Both the position numbers and the translations under genes were made by a program. A stretch of 11,964 nucleotides of DNA from JBHHZJ01 sp046758005 (GTDB lineage Bacteria; Pseudomonadota; Alphaproteobacteria; Kiloniellales; J153). Below are positions 1-7,101 of the stretch, piece after piece. Position 1 is the stretch's first letter; each line of letters starts with the position of its first letter. Under the pieces are notes generated by a model. It saw nothing but the letters and a program-made list of their open reading frames with translations. It did not search any database and was not told the DNA's origin. Location: the NCBI GenBank assembly GCA_046758005.1, contig JBHHZJ010000102.1, positions 1 to 11,964 on the forward strand, given 5' to 3'.

Positions 1-959
1 GCTCGAGCGGCGTCGGCTGGTTCTACGCCTTCGAGGCGCTGGCGGTCACCGCCGGGCTGCGTTTGCCGATGGTCGCCATGGTCGGCAACAGGGCGCTCGA
101 CGATCCCGGCGCCTTCGGGGTCGAGCACAACGACGCGCTCGCGGTGCGAGACCTCGGCTGGATGCTCGCCTGGGTGGAGACGGCGCAGGAAGCGCTGGAC
201 ACGGCGCTGATCGCCTACCGCGTGGCCGAGGATCGGCGCATCTTTCTTCCCTGCGCGATCAGCTGCGACGGCGCTTTCCTCACCCACTCGCAGGCGATCG
301 TCAGCGTTCCGAGCCAGGAGGCGGTCAACACCTTCCTGCCGCCCTACGACCGGGCGGAAAAGCTGTTGCATCCGGACAACCCGATCACGATCGCACCGCA
401 GGCGAACGAGGACTGGCTGATGGAGATGCGGCGGCAAAACGACATGGCGATGCGCCGTGCCCGCGAGGTCCTCATCGAGGCATACGACGATTTCGGCGCC
501 AAGTTTGGGCGCGGCGGAGAGCCCTTCATCGAGAGCTACATGATGGACGACGCCGAGGTCGCCCTCGTGGGAATGGGCACGCTGGCGATGCCGGTGAAGG
601 TCGCCGTGCGCAAGATGAGGGAGCGGGGCGAGAAGGTCGGCTTCGTCCGTGTCAGGTGGTTCCGCCCGTTTCCCACCGAGGAGCTGCAGGCCGCGCTGCG
701 CGGGGTGCGGGCCGTCGGCGTGATCGACCGCGATTACGGTTTCGGCTCCGCCTTCCACGGCGGCGTGCTGGCCAACGACCTGCGCTCGGCCCTCTACCCG
801 GTGGAGAACAGGCCCAAGATCGTTTCGTTCATCGCCGGCCTGGGCGGCCGGGAGGTGAGCGCCGACAACGTCATCGTGGTGGCCGGCATGGTGTTCGACG
901 CCGCGCGCGGCGGCGAGACCGATGATCAGGAGACCTACTGGATCGGAGTGCGGGAGTAG
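1..959 (+). CDS. 2-oxoacid:ferredoxin oxidoreductase alpha subunit (PorA-type), 5' partial
   Basis: The reading frame is open from position 3, so the true start lies left of the window and the N-terminal pyrimidine-binding part is missing. The visible part reads like the archaeal-type PorA. A HND-x5-RDLGW segment lies near positions 126-161, where this family usually has HsD...Rd.GW. It is followed by QEALD, by AED-x4-LPC and by a DG...THS segment. A transketolase C-terminal-like domain follows at about positions 550-830 (VGMGTLAMPVK, VRWFRPFP). The partner beta subunit starts 5 bases after the stop, so the two form a heterodimer that decarboxylates a 2-oxoacid and passes electrons to ferredoxin. 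Gamma and delta subunits are not visible and probably lie upstream. The substrate (pyruvate, another 2-oxoacid, glyoxylate or oxalate) cannot be read from this fragment, because substrate-contacting residues lie mainly in the missing N-terminal domain. I am confident of the family and unsure of the substrate. Confidence 0.93.
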   Translation, partial: SSGVGWFYAFEALAVTAGLRLPMVAMVGNRALDDPGAFGVEHNDALAVRDLGWMLAWVETAQEALDTALIAYRVAEDRRIFLPCAISCDGAFLTHSQAIVSVPSQEAVNTFLPPYDRAEKLLHPDNPITIAPQANEDWLMEMRRQNDMAMRRAREVLIEAYDDFGAKFGRGGEPFIESYMMDDAEVALVGMGTLAMPVKVAVRKMRERGEKVGFVRVRWFRPFPTEELQAALRGVRAVGVIDRDYGFGSAFHGGVLANDLRSALYPVENRPKIVSFIAGLGGREVSADNVIVVAGMVFDAARGGETDDQETYWIGVRE

Positions 960-964
960 CGAAC

Positions 965-1981
965 ATGGAACAGGCGAACGTGGAGGCGCTGGGCGAGTTC
1001 CTCTCGACCCAGGTTCTCGATCCTTGGAAGGGCCCCAAGAAAGTCCCGCCGGAGGAGTATTTCACCTCGGGTCACCGCACCTGTCAGGGGTGTGAATCGG
1101 CCCAGCTCATGAAGCTCATGGCCAAGGCGGGCGGCCCGCGCTCGATCATCCTCGGCAGCACGGGCTGCATGTACGTGGCCAACACCACGTACTACTCCAC
1201 CCCGTGGGCGATCCCCTGGATGCACACGCAGCTTGGGTCCGCGGGCTCCGCCGCCACCGGCACCGCCGCCGGCCTGAGGGCGTTGATGCGCAAGGGCAAG
1301 ATGGAGAAGGAGCCGATCAACGTCATCGCCGTGTGCGGCGACGGCGGGGGCGCCGACATGGGGCTTTCGGCCATTTCGGCGGCGCTCCAGCACACCCAGT
1401 ACAACCTGCTCATCCTGCTCTACGACAACGAATCGTACGCCAACACCGACATCCAGGTGTCGGGTTCGTCTCCATACGGCGCAAACTCCACCTTCAGCCC
1501 TCCGGGCAAGGTGCGGCGCATCATGCACCGGCGGTGGAAAAAGAACACCGCGGCGATGTTGGCCGCAGGCCACCCCGAGTGTAAGTACGTCGCGACCGTC
1601 TGCACCGCCTACCCTGTCGATGCCATGAACAAGGTGCGCAGGGCCTTGACCATCGGCGGCCCGACGTTCATCCACTCGCTCGATCCTTGCCCCAAGGGCT
1701 GGGACTACGATCCCATGTACTCCCACGAGCTCGGCGAGCTTGCGGTGGAGACCGGCGTCTGGCCCCTCTACGAGGTCGAAGAGCGCAAGCTCAAAATGTA
1801 CGGCAGGTCCAGGCGGATCGTGAGCGGGCAGTTCAAGCGGAAGCCGGTTCGCGAGTACTTGCTGAGGCAGGGTCGCTTCGCGCACTTTACCGAGGAAGAT
1901 ATCGCGTACTTCCAGGCGAAGACCGACGAGATGTGGGAGAAGTGGCTCGTCCCAGGGGTGATTCCGTTCGCCGAGGCGTAG
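965..1981 (+). CDS. 2-oxoacid:ferredoxin oxidoreductase beta subunit (PorB-type, TPP-binding)
   Basis: This 338-residue protein carries the thiamine diphosphate domain of the oxidoreductase. The TPP/Mg motif starts with GDGGGADMG (residues 125-133) and closes with YDNESYANT (153-161). Four cysteines fit the proximal 4Fe-4S cluster: C40 and C43 (CQGC), C68 (TGC) and C242 (DPCPKGW). The C-terminal tail (about 270-338) is the extension usual in PorB. The ATG has a GGGAG ribosome site at 952-956 that overlaps the end of the alpha gene, so the pair is translationally linked. Where most relatives have NTGIQ this protein has NTDIQ (Asp162), next to the TPP site. The enzyme should be cytoplasmic, oxygen-sensitive and ferredoxin-linked. 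The fhs and formyltransferase genes that follow suggest a role in one-carbon metabolism, but that is inference and pyruvate remains the default guess. Confidence 0.95.
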   Translation: MEQANVEALGEFLSTQVLDPWKGPKKVPPEEYFTSGHRTCQGCESAQLMKLMAKAGGPRSIILGSTGCMYVANTTYYSTPWAIPWMHTQLGSAGSAATGTAAGLRALMRKGKMEKEPINVIAVCGDGGGADMGLSAISAALQHTQYNLLILLYDNESYANTDIQVSGSSPYGANSTFSPPGKVRRIMHRRWKKNTAAMLAAGHPECKYVATVCTAYPVDAMNKVRRALTIGGPTFIHSLDPCPKGWDYDPMYSHELGELAVETGVWPLYEVEERKLKMYGRSRRIVSGQFKRKPVREYLLRQGRFAHFTEEDIAYFQAKTDEMWEKWLVPGVIPFAEA

Positions 1982-2038
1982 CCGTTTCGGCCCCTGAGCC
2001 GATGCATGCCACGTAGGCGCATTCCGCGATAACGGGCG

Positions 2039-2058
2039 GGGCCGCCTCCGGGCGGCCC
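2039..2058 (+). terminator. 8-bp GC hairpin after the oxidoreductase genes
   Basis: GGGCCGCC at 2039-2046 is the exact reverse complement of GGCGGCCC at 2051-2058, with a four-base TCCG loop. It lies 57 bases after the beta-subunit stop. There is no run of T after it, so it is a weak or partial terminator, or an RNA processing/stability hairpin between the oxidoreductase pair and the formyltransferase. The rest of the 1982-2152 gap shows no clear promoter. Confidence 0.4.
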
Positions 2059-2152
2059 TAACGACGGGATCTGCGTCATCATCGGGCCGCAGGGCCGGGA
2101 GCCGCTGATGAAGTTGTGCGGGCGCGATCGCGCGCTGTAGATGGGGGAGGCC

Positions 2153-3067
2153 ATGCGGATCATCGTGAACGGACAACAGGCCTTCGGAAAGGCCGTGCTC
2201 GAAGCCTTGCTGGACCGCGGCGAGAACGTGGTCGGGGTCTACTGCGCGCCCGACAAGGAGGGGCGCCCGGTCGATCCCCTCAAGGAGTTCGCGCAGTCCA
2301 AGGGCCTGCCTGTCTTTCAGCCGGCCTCGTTCAAGAAGCCCGATGTCTGGGAGCGGATGCGCGCGCTCGAGCCCGACCTCGGCGTCATGGCCTACGTGAC
2401 CCTTTTCGTGCCCGAAGAGGCGCTCAACATCCCGACCCGCGGGACCATCCAATACCACCCCTCGCTGCTGCCGATGCACAAGGGGCCGAGCTCGATCAAC
2501 TGGCCGATCATGTTCGGGGAGACCAAGACCGGCATCACCATCTTCTGGCCCGACAACGGCTTGGACACGGGTCCCATCCTGCTGCAGAAGGAGGTCGAGA
2601 TCGGCCCGGACGACACGCTGGGCAGCCTCTACTTCGACAAGCTGTTCCCGCTCGGCGTCCAGGCCATGCTGGAGGCGGTCGACCTGGTGCGCGAGGGCAA
2701 GGCGCCGAAGATCCCACAGGATCCCTCCGCCGGTTCGTATGAGGGCTGGTGCCGCAAGGAGGACGCCCGGATCGACTGGAGCAAGCCGGTCGACGCGGTC
2801 TACAACCTGATCCGCGGCGCCAACCCGCAGCCGAGCGCCTGGACCACGTTTCAGGGCAATACGCTGCAGATTTTCGACTCGGCCAGGATCGCCGGCGGCG
2901 CCGGGGCGCCGGGCGAGATCACCGAGATCGCGGGCGAGGGATTCGAGGTCGCCGCCGACGGAGGGCGGATCCTGGTCAAGCGGGTCCGCCCGCAGGGCGA
3001 GGGCAAGATGGCGGCCGCCGAGTTCGCGGCCAAGGCCGGGCTGGCCAAGGGAACCCGCCTGGGCTGA
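2153..3067 (+). CDS. Stand-alone 10-formyl-THF hydrolase/formyltransferase (ALDH1L1 N-terminal type)
   Basis: The protein (304 residues) matches the N-terminal hydrolase half of eukaryotic 10-formyltetrahydrofolate dehydrogenase (ALDH1L1) more closely than it matches Met-tRNA formyltransferase as I remember both. Shared segments include YHPSLLP (101-107), INWPIMFG, IFWPDNGLDTGPILLQKE and the C-terminal-domain segment YEGWCRKEDARIDW. His102 and Asp138 align with the catalytic His106 and Asp142. The position that is Asn in Fmt and Ile in ALDH1L1 is Gln100 here. There is no aldehyde dehydrogenase half and no ACT domain as in PurU. I prefer the ATG at 2153 (MRIIVNGQ, like MKIAVIGQ in the family) although GGAGG at 2146-2150 is only two bases away; the alternative ATG at 2141 adds MGEA. 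It may release formate from formyl-THF or pass the formyl group to an unknown acceptor. The fhs gene follows 52 bases later. Confidence 0.92.
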   Translation: MRIIVNGQQAFGKAVLEALLDRGENVVGVYCAPDKEGRPVDPLKEFAQSKGLPVFQPASFKKPDVWERMRALEPDLGVMAYVTLFVPEEALNIPTRGTIQYHPSLLPMHKGPSSINWPIMFGETKTGITIFWPDNGLDTGPILLQKEVEIGPDDTLGSLYFDKLFPLGVQAMLEAVDLVREGKAPKIPQDPSAGSYEGWCRKEDARIDWSKPVDAVYNLIRGANPQPSAWTTFQGNTLQIFDSARIAGGAGAPGEITEIAGEGFEVAADGGRILVKRVRPQGEGKMAAAEFAAKAGLAKGTRLG

Positions 3068-3070
3068 CGC

Positions 3071-3086
3071 CGTCCCGGCGGGGACG
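3071..3086 (+). other. Small perfect hairpin between the formyltransferase gene and fhs
   Basis: CGTCCC (3071-3076) and GGGACG (3081-3086) form a 6-bp stem with a four-base GGCG loop, three bases after the formyltransferase stop. No T run follows, so it more likely shapes the message inside an operon than ends it. At this GC content a chance stem is possible. Confidence 0.25.
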
Positions 3087-3119
3087 AGGGGCAACGACAA
3101 GAGACAGAGAGAGTCCACA

Positions 3120-4793
3120 ATGCCGAAAAACGACATAGAGATTGCGCGCGAGGCGAACCTTCTGCCGATCGCCGAGATCGGCGCCAAGCTCGGAATCCCG
3201 GCCGCCGCGATCATGCAGTACGGCCCGTACAAGGCGAAGGTCGCCTTCGACTTCGTCAAGGGGCTCGCGGACCGCCCGGACGGCAGGCTGATCCTGGTGA
3301 CCGCGATCACGCCGACCCCGGCCGGCGAAGGCAAGACGACGACCACCGTCGGCCTGGGCGACGCGCTCAACCGCATGGGCAAGAAGGCGACGATCTGCCT
3401 GCGCGAACCCTCGCTGGGGCCCTGCTTCGGGGTCAAGGGCGGGGCGGCCGGCGGCGGATACGCCCAAGTCGTCCCCATGGAGGACATCAACCTGCACTTC
3501 ACCGGCGATTTCCACGCGGTGGGGGTGGCGCACAACCTGCTGAGCGCGCTCATCGACAACCACGTCTACTGGGGCAACGAACTGGGCTTCGACACGCGCC
3601 GCATCGCCTGGCGCCGGGTCGTCGACATGAACGACCGCGCCCTGCGCTCGGTGGTCTGTTCGCTCGGCGGCGCCGCGAACGGCTTCGCGCGCGAGGACGG
3701 CTTCGACATCACCGTGGCCTCCGAGGTGATGGCGATCTTCTGTCTGGCCAACGACCTCAAGGACCTGGAGGAGCGCCTGGGCAAGATCGTGGTCGGGTAC
3801 ACGCGCAAGCGGGAGCCGATCCACGCCCGCGACCTCAAGGCCCCGGGGCCCATGAGCGTGCTGCTCAAGGACGCGCTTCAGCCCAACCTGGTGCAGACGC
3901 TGGAGAACAACCCCGCGTTCATCCACGGCGGGCCGTTCGCCAACATCGCCCACGGCTGCAACTCGGTGATGGCCACCCGGACCGCGCTCAAGCTGGCCGA
4001 CTACGTCGTGACCGAGGCGGGCTTCGGCGCCGACCTGGGGGCGGAGAAGTTCTTCGACATCAAGTGCCGCAAGGCGGGCCTCAAACCGGACGCGGTCGTG
4101 ATCGTGGCCACGGTGCGCGCGCTCAAGATGCACGGCGGGGTGGCCAAGGGCGACCTCGGCCGGGAGAACGTGGAGGCGGTCAAGGCCGGCTGCGCCAACC
4201 TCGCCCGGCACCTCGAGAACATCAAGAAGTTCGGCGTCCCGCCGGTGGTCGCGATCAACCCGTTCCTGAGCGATACCGAGGCCGAGATCGAGGCGGTGCG
4301 CGCCACCGCCGAGGGGTTCGGCGCCGAGGCGATCGTCTGCACGCACTGGGCCAAGGGCGGCGCCGGCGCGGAAGACCTGGCCCGGCACGTCGTCGCGCTT
4401 GTCGACTCCGGCCAGGCCTCCTTCGCGCCGCTCTACGAGGACTCGCTGCCGCTGTGGGACAAGGCGGAGAAGGTCGCCACCGAGCTGTACGGCGCCTCGG
4501 GGATCGCGGCGGACGACCGCGTGCGCAGGCAGTTCGACGAGCTGCAGGCCGCCGGCTACGGCCACTTCCCGGTTTGCATGGCCAAGACGCAGTACAGCCT
4601 TTCGACCGACCCGGACCTCAAAGGCGCGCCCACGGGCCACGTCGTGCCCGTGCGCGAGGTCCGCATCTCCGGCGGGGCCGAGTTCCTGGTCGTGATCACC
4701 GGCGCGATCATGACCATGCCCGGCCTGCCCCGGGTGCCGGCGGCCAACAGCATCCGGCTCAACGACGCGGGTCAGGTCGAGGGCCTGTTTTAG
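3120..4793 (+). CDS. fhs: Formate--tetrahydrofolate ligase
   Basis: This 557-residue protein has the full length normal for the enzyme that makes 10-formyl-THF from formate, THF and ATP (EC 6.3.4.3). The P-loop TPTPAGEGKTT lies at residues 65-75. REPSLGPCFGVKGGAAGGG (96-114), FTGDFHA (127-133) and the RRVVDMNDRALR segment are family hallmarks. Other recognisable blocks are GGPFANIAHGCNSV, the AGFGADLGAEKFFDIKCR region and GHVVPVREVRISGGAEF near the C-terminus. I see no frameshift or missing block. The ATG follows a purine-rich GAGAGAG stretch at about 3107-3113. The enzyme is cytoplasmic, usually a homotetramer, and reversible: the reverse direction makes ATP and formate. It shares strand and close spacing with the formyltransferase gene upstream, so the two probably share a message. 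Confidence 0.98.
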   Translation: MPKNDIEIAREANLLPIAEIGAKLGIPAAAIMQYGPYKAKVAFDFVKGLADRPDGRLILVTAITPTPAGEGKTTTTVGLGDALNRMGKKATICLREPSLGPCFGVKGGAAGGGYAQVVPMEDINLHFTGDFHAVGVAHNLLSALIDNHVYWGNELGFDTRRIAWRRVVDMNDRALRSVVCSLGGAANGFAREDGFDITVASEVMAIFCLANDLKDLEERLGKIVVGYTRKREPIHARDLKAPGPMSVLLKDALQPNLVQTLENNPAFIHGGPFANIAHGCNSVMATRTALKLADYVVTEAGFGADLGAEKFFDIKCRKAGLKPDAVVIVATVRALKMHGGVAKGDLGRENVEAVKAGCANLARHLENIKKFGVPPVVAINPFLSDTEAEIEAVRATAEGFGAEAIVCTHWAKGGAGAEDLARHVVALVDSGQASFAPLYEDSLPLWDKAEKVATELYGASGIAADDRVRRQFDELQAAGYGHFPVCMAKTQYSLSTDPDLKGAPTGHVVPVREVRISGGAEFLVVITGAIMTMPGLPRVPAANSIRLNDAGQVEGLF

Positions 4794-4821
4794 GTTCTGT
4801 CTTCCACCTCCGCCCGGCCCG

Positions 4822-4845
4822 GACCCGGTGCCCCTGGCCGGGGTC
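4822..4845 (+). terminator. Possible imperfect hairpin after fhs
   Basis: GACCCGG (4822-4828) can pair with CCGGGGTC (4838-4845), leaving one bulged base and a nine-base loop, 28 bases after the fhs stop. No T run follows. It is a weak terminator candidate at the end of the C1 gene group. Confidence 0.3.
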
Positions 4846-4856
4846 GCGCGATCGTG

Positions 4857-4897
4857 ATCCGCCGGCCGGCGCGGGCAGGCTACACTTGCCGGCGGAT
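4857..4897 (+). promoter_or_regulatory. 10-bp inverted repeat around a possible -10 box, upstream of the small secreted peptide
   Basis: ATCCGCCGGC (4857-4866) is exactly inverted as GCCGGCGGAT (4888-4897), with a 21-base loop. Inside the loop GGCTACACTT (4878-4887) resembles the -10 region seen in GC-rich proteobacterial sigma-70 promoters. I found no good -35. An inverted repeat overlapping a promoter would suit an operator, but it could also be an RNA hairpin in the leader of the gene at 4926. Confidence 0.3.
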
Positions 4898-4925
4898 TTG
4901 GCGGCGGTGCGGAAGGAGTCGAACG

Positions 4926-5117
4926 ATGCGCAGGTGCTTCGTCTTGCCGGCGGTTCTCATGGCGGCGCTCCTCGTCGGCGCCGCGCCCGTGTCCGCCGAT
5001 CCTCCCTCCCCGCTCCCGCCCGGCTTCGATTGGCGGGATCTGATCGAGGACTCCGGCACCGGCGACCACGTGGTGGGCGAGGAGATGTGCGCCCGGCCCC
5101 AGCGGCCGGCCGCGTGA
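4926..5117 (+). CDS. Small predicted secreted peptide, function unknown
   Basis: This 63-residue frame has one of the best ribosome sites in the window: GGAAGGAG at 4911-4918, seven bases before the ATG. The N-terminus is a convincing signal peptide: two Arg, a hydrophobic stretch at about residues 7-20, and VSA before a likely cleavage after residue 24. The mature peptide would be about 39 residues. It opens with a proline-rich stretch (DPPSPLPPGFDW), continues with several acidic residues (DLIEDSGTGD) and ends GEEMCARPQRPAA. There is a single Cys (C55) in the mature part and no lipobox. I recognise no family. It stands alone between fhs and the dehydrogenase cluster, with about 130 bases before and 200 after. 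It may be a real small exported protein or a truncated remnant. Confidence 0.6.
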   Translation: MRRCFVLPAVLMAALLVGAAPVSADPPSPLPPGFDWRDLIEDSGTGDHVVGEEMCARPQRPAA

Positions 5118-5318
5118 GCGCGCGCGGCTGCCCCGGCGCACCCTCTCCGGCAAGTTCGGCCCTGCCGCCGGCGACCCGAGCGCGACGCGCGGCAAGACGT
5201 GCATCGCACCGGGCGATCGCGATAAGCTAAGGGCACGATCGGATTCGCGCCGCCCGCGCGGCGCTCCCGGAGACGCGCGTGCGTTTGTTTCCTGCATCGA
5301 ACAGAACGGCTTGAAGCC

Positions 5319-6083
5319 ATGTCGAAGCTGTTTTCCCTCGACGACAAGGTCGTGCTTATCACCGGCGCCTCGCGCGGGCTGGGCTGGTCCATGGCCGAGG
5401 CCATGGCGGAAGCGGGCGCGGAGCTGGTGCTGTGCGGCCGCGACGAGGCCCTGTTGCAGGACCGCGTCGAGACCCTGGAAACCCGCGGCGCGAAGGCGGC
5501 CGCCTCGGCGTTCGACGTCACCGATCGCAAGGCGGCGGTCGAAGCGATCCACGCCGCGGTGGAAACGCACGGCCGGCTCGACGTCCTGGTCAACAATGCG
5601 GGCATCCAGCACCGCGAGCCGATGACCGAGCTCGCCGACGCCGACTGGGACCGGGTCCTCGACACCAACCTGAGCGCCTGCTTCGTGCTCGCGCGCGAGG
5701 CGGCGCGACACATGGTCTCGCGCGGCCACGGGCGGATCATCAACACGGTCTCGATCATGGGGCCGCTCGCCCGGCCGACGGTCTCGGTCTATGTCGCGGC
5801 GAAGGGCGGGCTGGCCGCGCTGACCCGGGCGCTGGCGGTCGAGTTGGGCGCCAAGGGGGTCACCTGCAACGGGATCGCGCCCGGATTCTTCGCCACCGAA
5901 ATGAACCGGGTGCTGACCGAGAACCCTGAGTTCGACGCCTTCGTGCGCGGGCGGGTTCCGCTGGGGCGCTGGGGCGAGCCGCCGGAGGTCGGCGGCGCCG
6001 CGGTGTTCCTGGCCTCGGACGCGGCCTCCTACGTCAACGGCCAGATCCTGTTCGTCGACGGCGGCCTCAGCGTGGCGGTCTGA
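5319..6083 (+). CDS. SDR-family oxidoreductase, gluconate 5-dehydrogenase-like
   Basis: This is a classical short-chain dehydrogenase of 254 residues. The cofactor motif TGASRGLG is at 15-22, NNAG at 92-95, and the catalytic tetrad is Asn117, Ser145, Tyr158 and Lys162. Several blocks match gluconate 5-dehydrogenases (IdnO/Gno) as I know them: NNAGIQHREP, CNGIAPGFFATEMN, LGRWGEPPEV and the C-terminal VNGQILFVDGGLSVAV. It would interconvert a hydroxy and a keto sugar acid with NAD(P)H in the cytoplasm. It begins a three-gene dehydrogenase run, with the denD-like gene 25 bases downstream. The ATG at 5319 gives the usual N-terminus, but the ribosome site is weak. The exact substrate is unknown. 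The 200-base gap upstream (5118-5318) holds no recognised gene and no clear promoter. Confidence 0.92.
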   Translation: MSKLFSLDDKVVLITGASRGLGWSMAEAMAEAGAELVLCGRDEALLQDRVETLETRGAKAAASAFDVTDRKAAVEAIHAAVETHGRLDVLVNNAGIQHREPMTELADADWDRVLDTNLSACFVLAREAARHMVSRGHGRIINTVSIMGPLARPTVSVYVAAKGGLAALTRALAVELGAKGVTCNGIAPGFFATEMNRVLTENPEFDAFVRGRVPLGRWGEPPEVGGAAVFLASDAASYVNGQILFVDGGLSVAV

Positions 6084-6108
6084 GGGCGACCATTTCGGGA
6101 GGCATGCC

Positions 6109-7101
6109 GTGAAGGTCGTGATCACCGGCGGGACCGGCTTCATCGGGCGGATGCTCGCCAGGCGCATCCTCGGGTTGGGACGGCTGACCGGCCCCTCGGG
6201 CGCGCCCGAGGACATCGACGAGCTGCTCCTGTTCGACGCGGCCGAGCCGAGCGCGCCGCTCGCCGGGCTCGACGGACGGGCGAGCGTCGTGACCGGGGAC
6301 ATCGCCGACCGCGACCTCGTCTTCGGCCTGATCGACCGCGACGACGTCTCGGTGTTCCACCTCGCCTCGGTGGTGAGCGGCGGCGGCGAGCGGGACTTCG
6401 ATCTCGCCATCTCGGTGAACCTGATGGGCGGCCTCAACGTGCTCGAGGCGGCCCGCGCGCGCGGCGGCCGGCCGCGCCTGGTCTTCGCCAGCTCGATCGC
6501 GGTCTTCGGCGGCGGCGCCATGCCCAAGGTCGTCGCCGACGCGACCAAGCAGACCCCGCAGACCACCTACGGGGTCACCAAGGCGATCGGCGAGTTGCTG
6601 ATCAACGACTACACGCGCAAGGGCTACCTCGACGGCCGCTCGGCGCGCTTGCCGACCGTCATCATCCGCCCGGGCCGGCCGAACCTGGCGGCCTCGAGCT
6701 TCGCCAGCGGCGTGTTCCGCGAGCCGCTGAACGGCGAGCCCTGCGCCCTGCCCGTGCGGCCGGAGACGCGCATGCCCGTGCTCGGCTACCGCTCGGCCGT
6801 GGAGGGCTTCGTGCGCCTGCACGAGGCCGCGCCCGAGGCGCTCGGCGACGACCGGGCGGTCAATTTCCCCAGCCTCTCGGTCACGGTCCGGGAGATGATC
6901 GAGGCGCTCCGGCGGGTCGCCGGGAACCGGCCGCTCGGCGAGATCACGGTCGCGCCCGATCCGGCCATCGAGGTGATCGTGGCGACCTGGCCGACCGAAT
7001 CCGATTTCGCCCGCGCCTCCGCGCTCGGCCTGCCCGTGGAGGCCCGGCTCGACGACATCGTCGCCGCCTACATCGAGGATTTCGTCGATGAACCGGATTG
7101 A
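6109..7101 (+). CDS. denD: NAD-dependent D-erythronate dehydrogenase-like extended SDR
   Basis: This 330-residue extended SDR has GGTGFIG at 7-13, the catalytic Tyr154-x3-Lys158 (TYGVTKAIGE), and Ser128/Ser129 in FASSIAVFG. The segments FHLASVVSG, GELLINDYTRKGYLDGR, LPTVIIRPGRPN, ASSFASGVFREPLNGE and FPSLSVTVREM are what I recall of D-erythronate dehydrogenase (DenD). That enzyme oxidises D-erythronate at C2 ahead of an Otn isomerase, kinase and decarboxylase route to dihydroxyacetone phosphate. None of those partners is visible here. The start is GTG at 6109 with GGGAGG at 6097-6102, six bases away. The stop overlaps the next SDR by 14 bases, which implies coupled translation. The family assignment is good; the substrate could be another four- to six-carbon aldonate. 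Confidence 0.88.
   Translation: MKVVITGGTGFIGRMLARRILGLGRLTGPSGAPEDIDELLLFDAAEPSAPLAGLDGRASVVTGDIADRDLVFGLIDRDDVSVFHLASVVSGGGERDFDLAISVNLMGGLNVLEAARARGGRPRLVFASSIAVFGGGAMPKVVADATKQTPQTTYGVTKAIGELLINDYTRKGYLDGRSARLPTVIIRPGRPNLAASSFASGVFREPLNGEPCALPVRPETRMPVLGYRSAVEGFVRLHEAAPEALGDDRAVNFPSLSVTVREMIEALRRVAGNRPLGEITVAPDPAIEVIVATWPTESDFARASALGLPVEARLDDIVAAYIEDFVDEPD

Noticed and set aside
2033..2140. Open stretch ending in a frame that reads VIIGPQGREPLMKLCGRDRAL before a stop, in the gap before the formyltransferase
   Set aside because: It looks protein-like but begins at a stop with no start codon or ribosome site except one internal ATG (2108), and includes the GC hairpin. It could be a gene-end remnant, but there is not enough to call it.
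935..3559. Very long minus-strand open frame (874 codons) opposite the oxidoreductase, formyltransferase and fhs genes
   Set aside because: It lies antisense to three well-supported genes, has low-complexity Arg/Ala/Pro/Gly composition and shows no motif. Long antisense frames are expected at this GC content.
2976..6566. Minus-strand open frame of 1196 codons across fhs and the dehydrogenases
   Set aside because: It is opposite clear coding genes and also crosses intergenic sequence. Arg/Asp/His-rich composition without domains marks it as a shadow.
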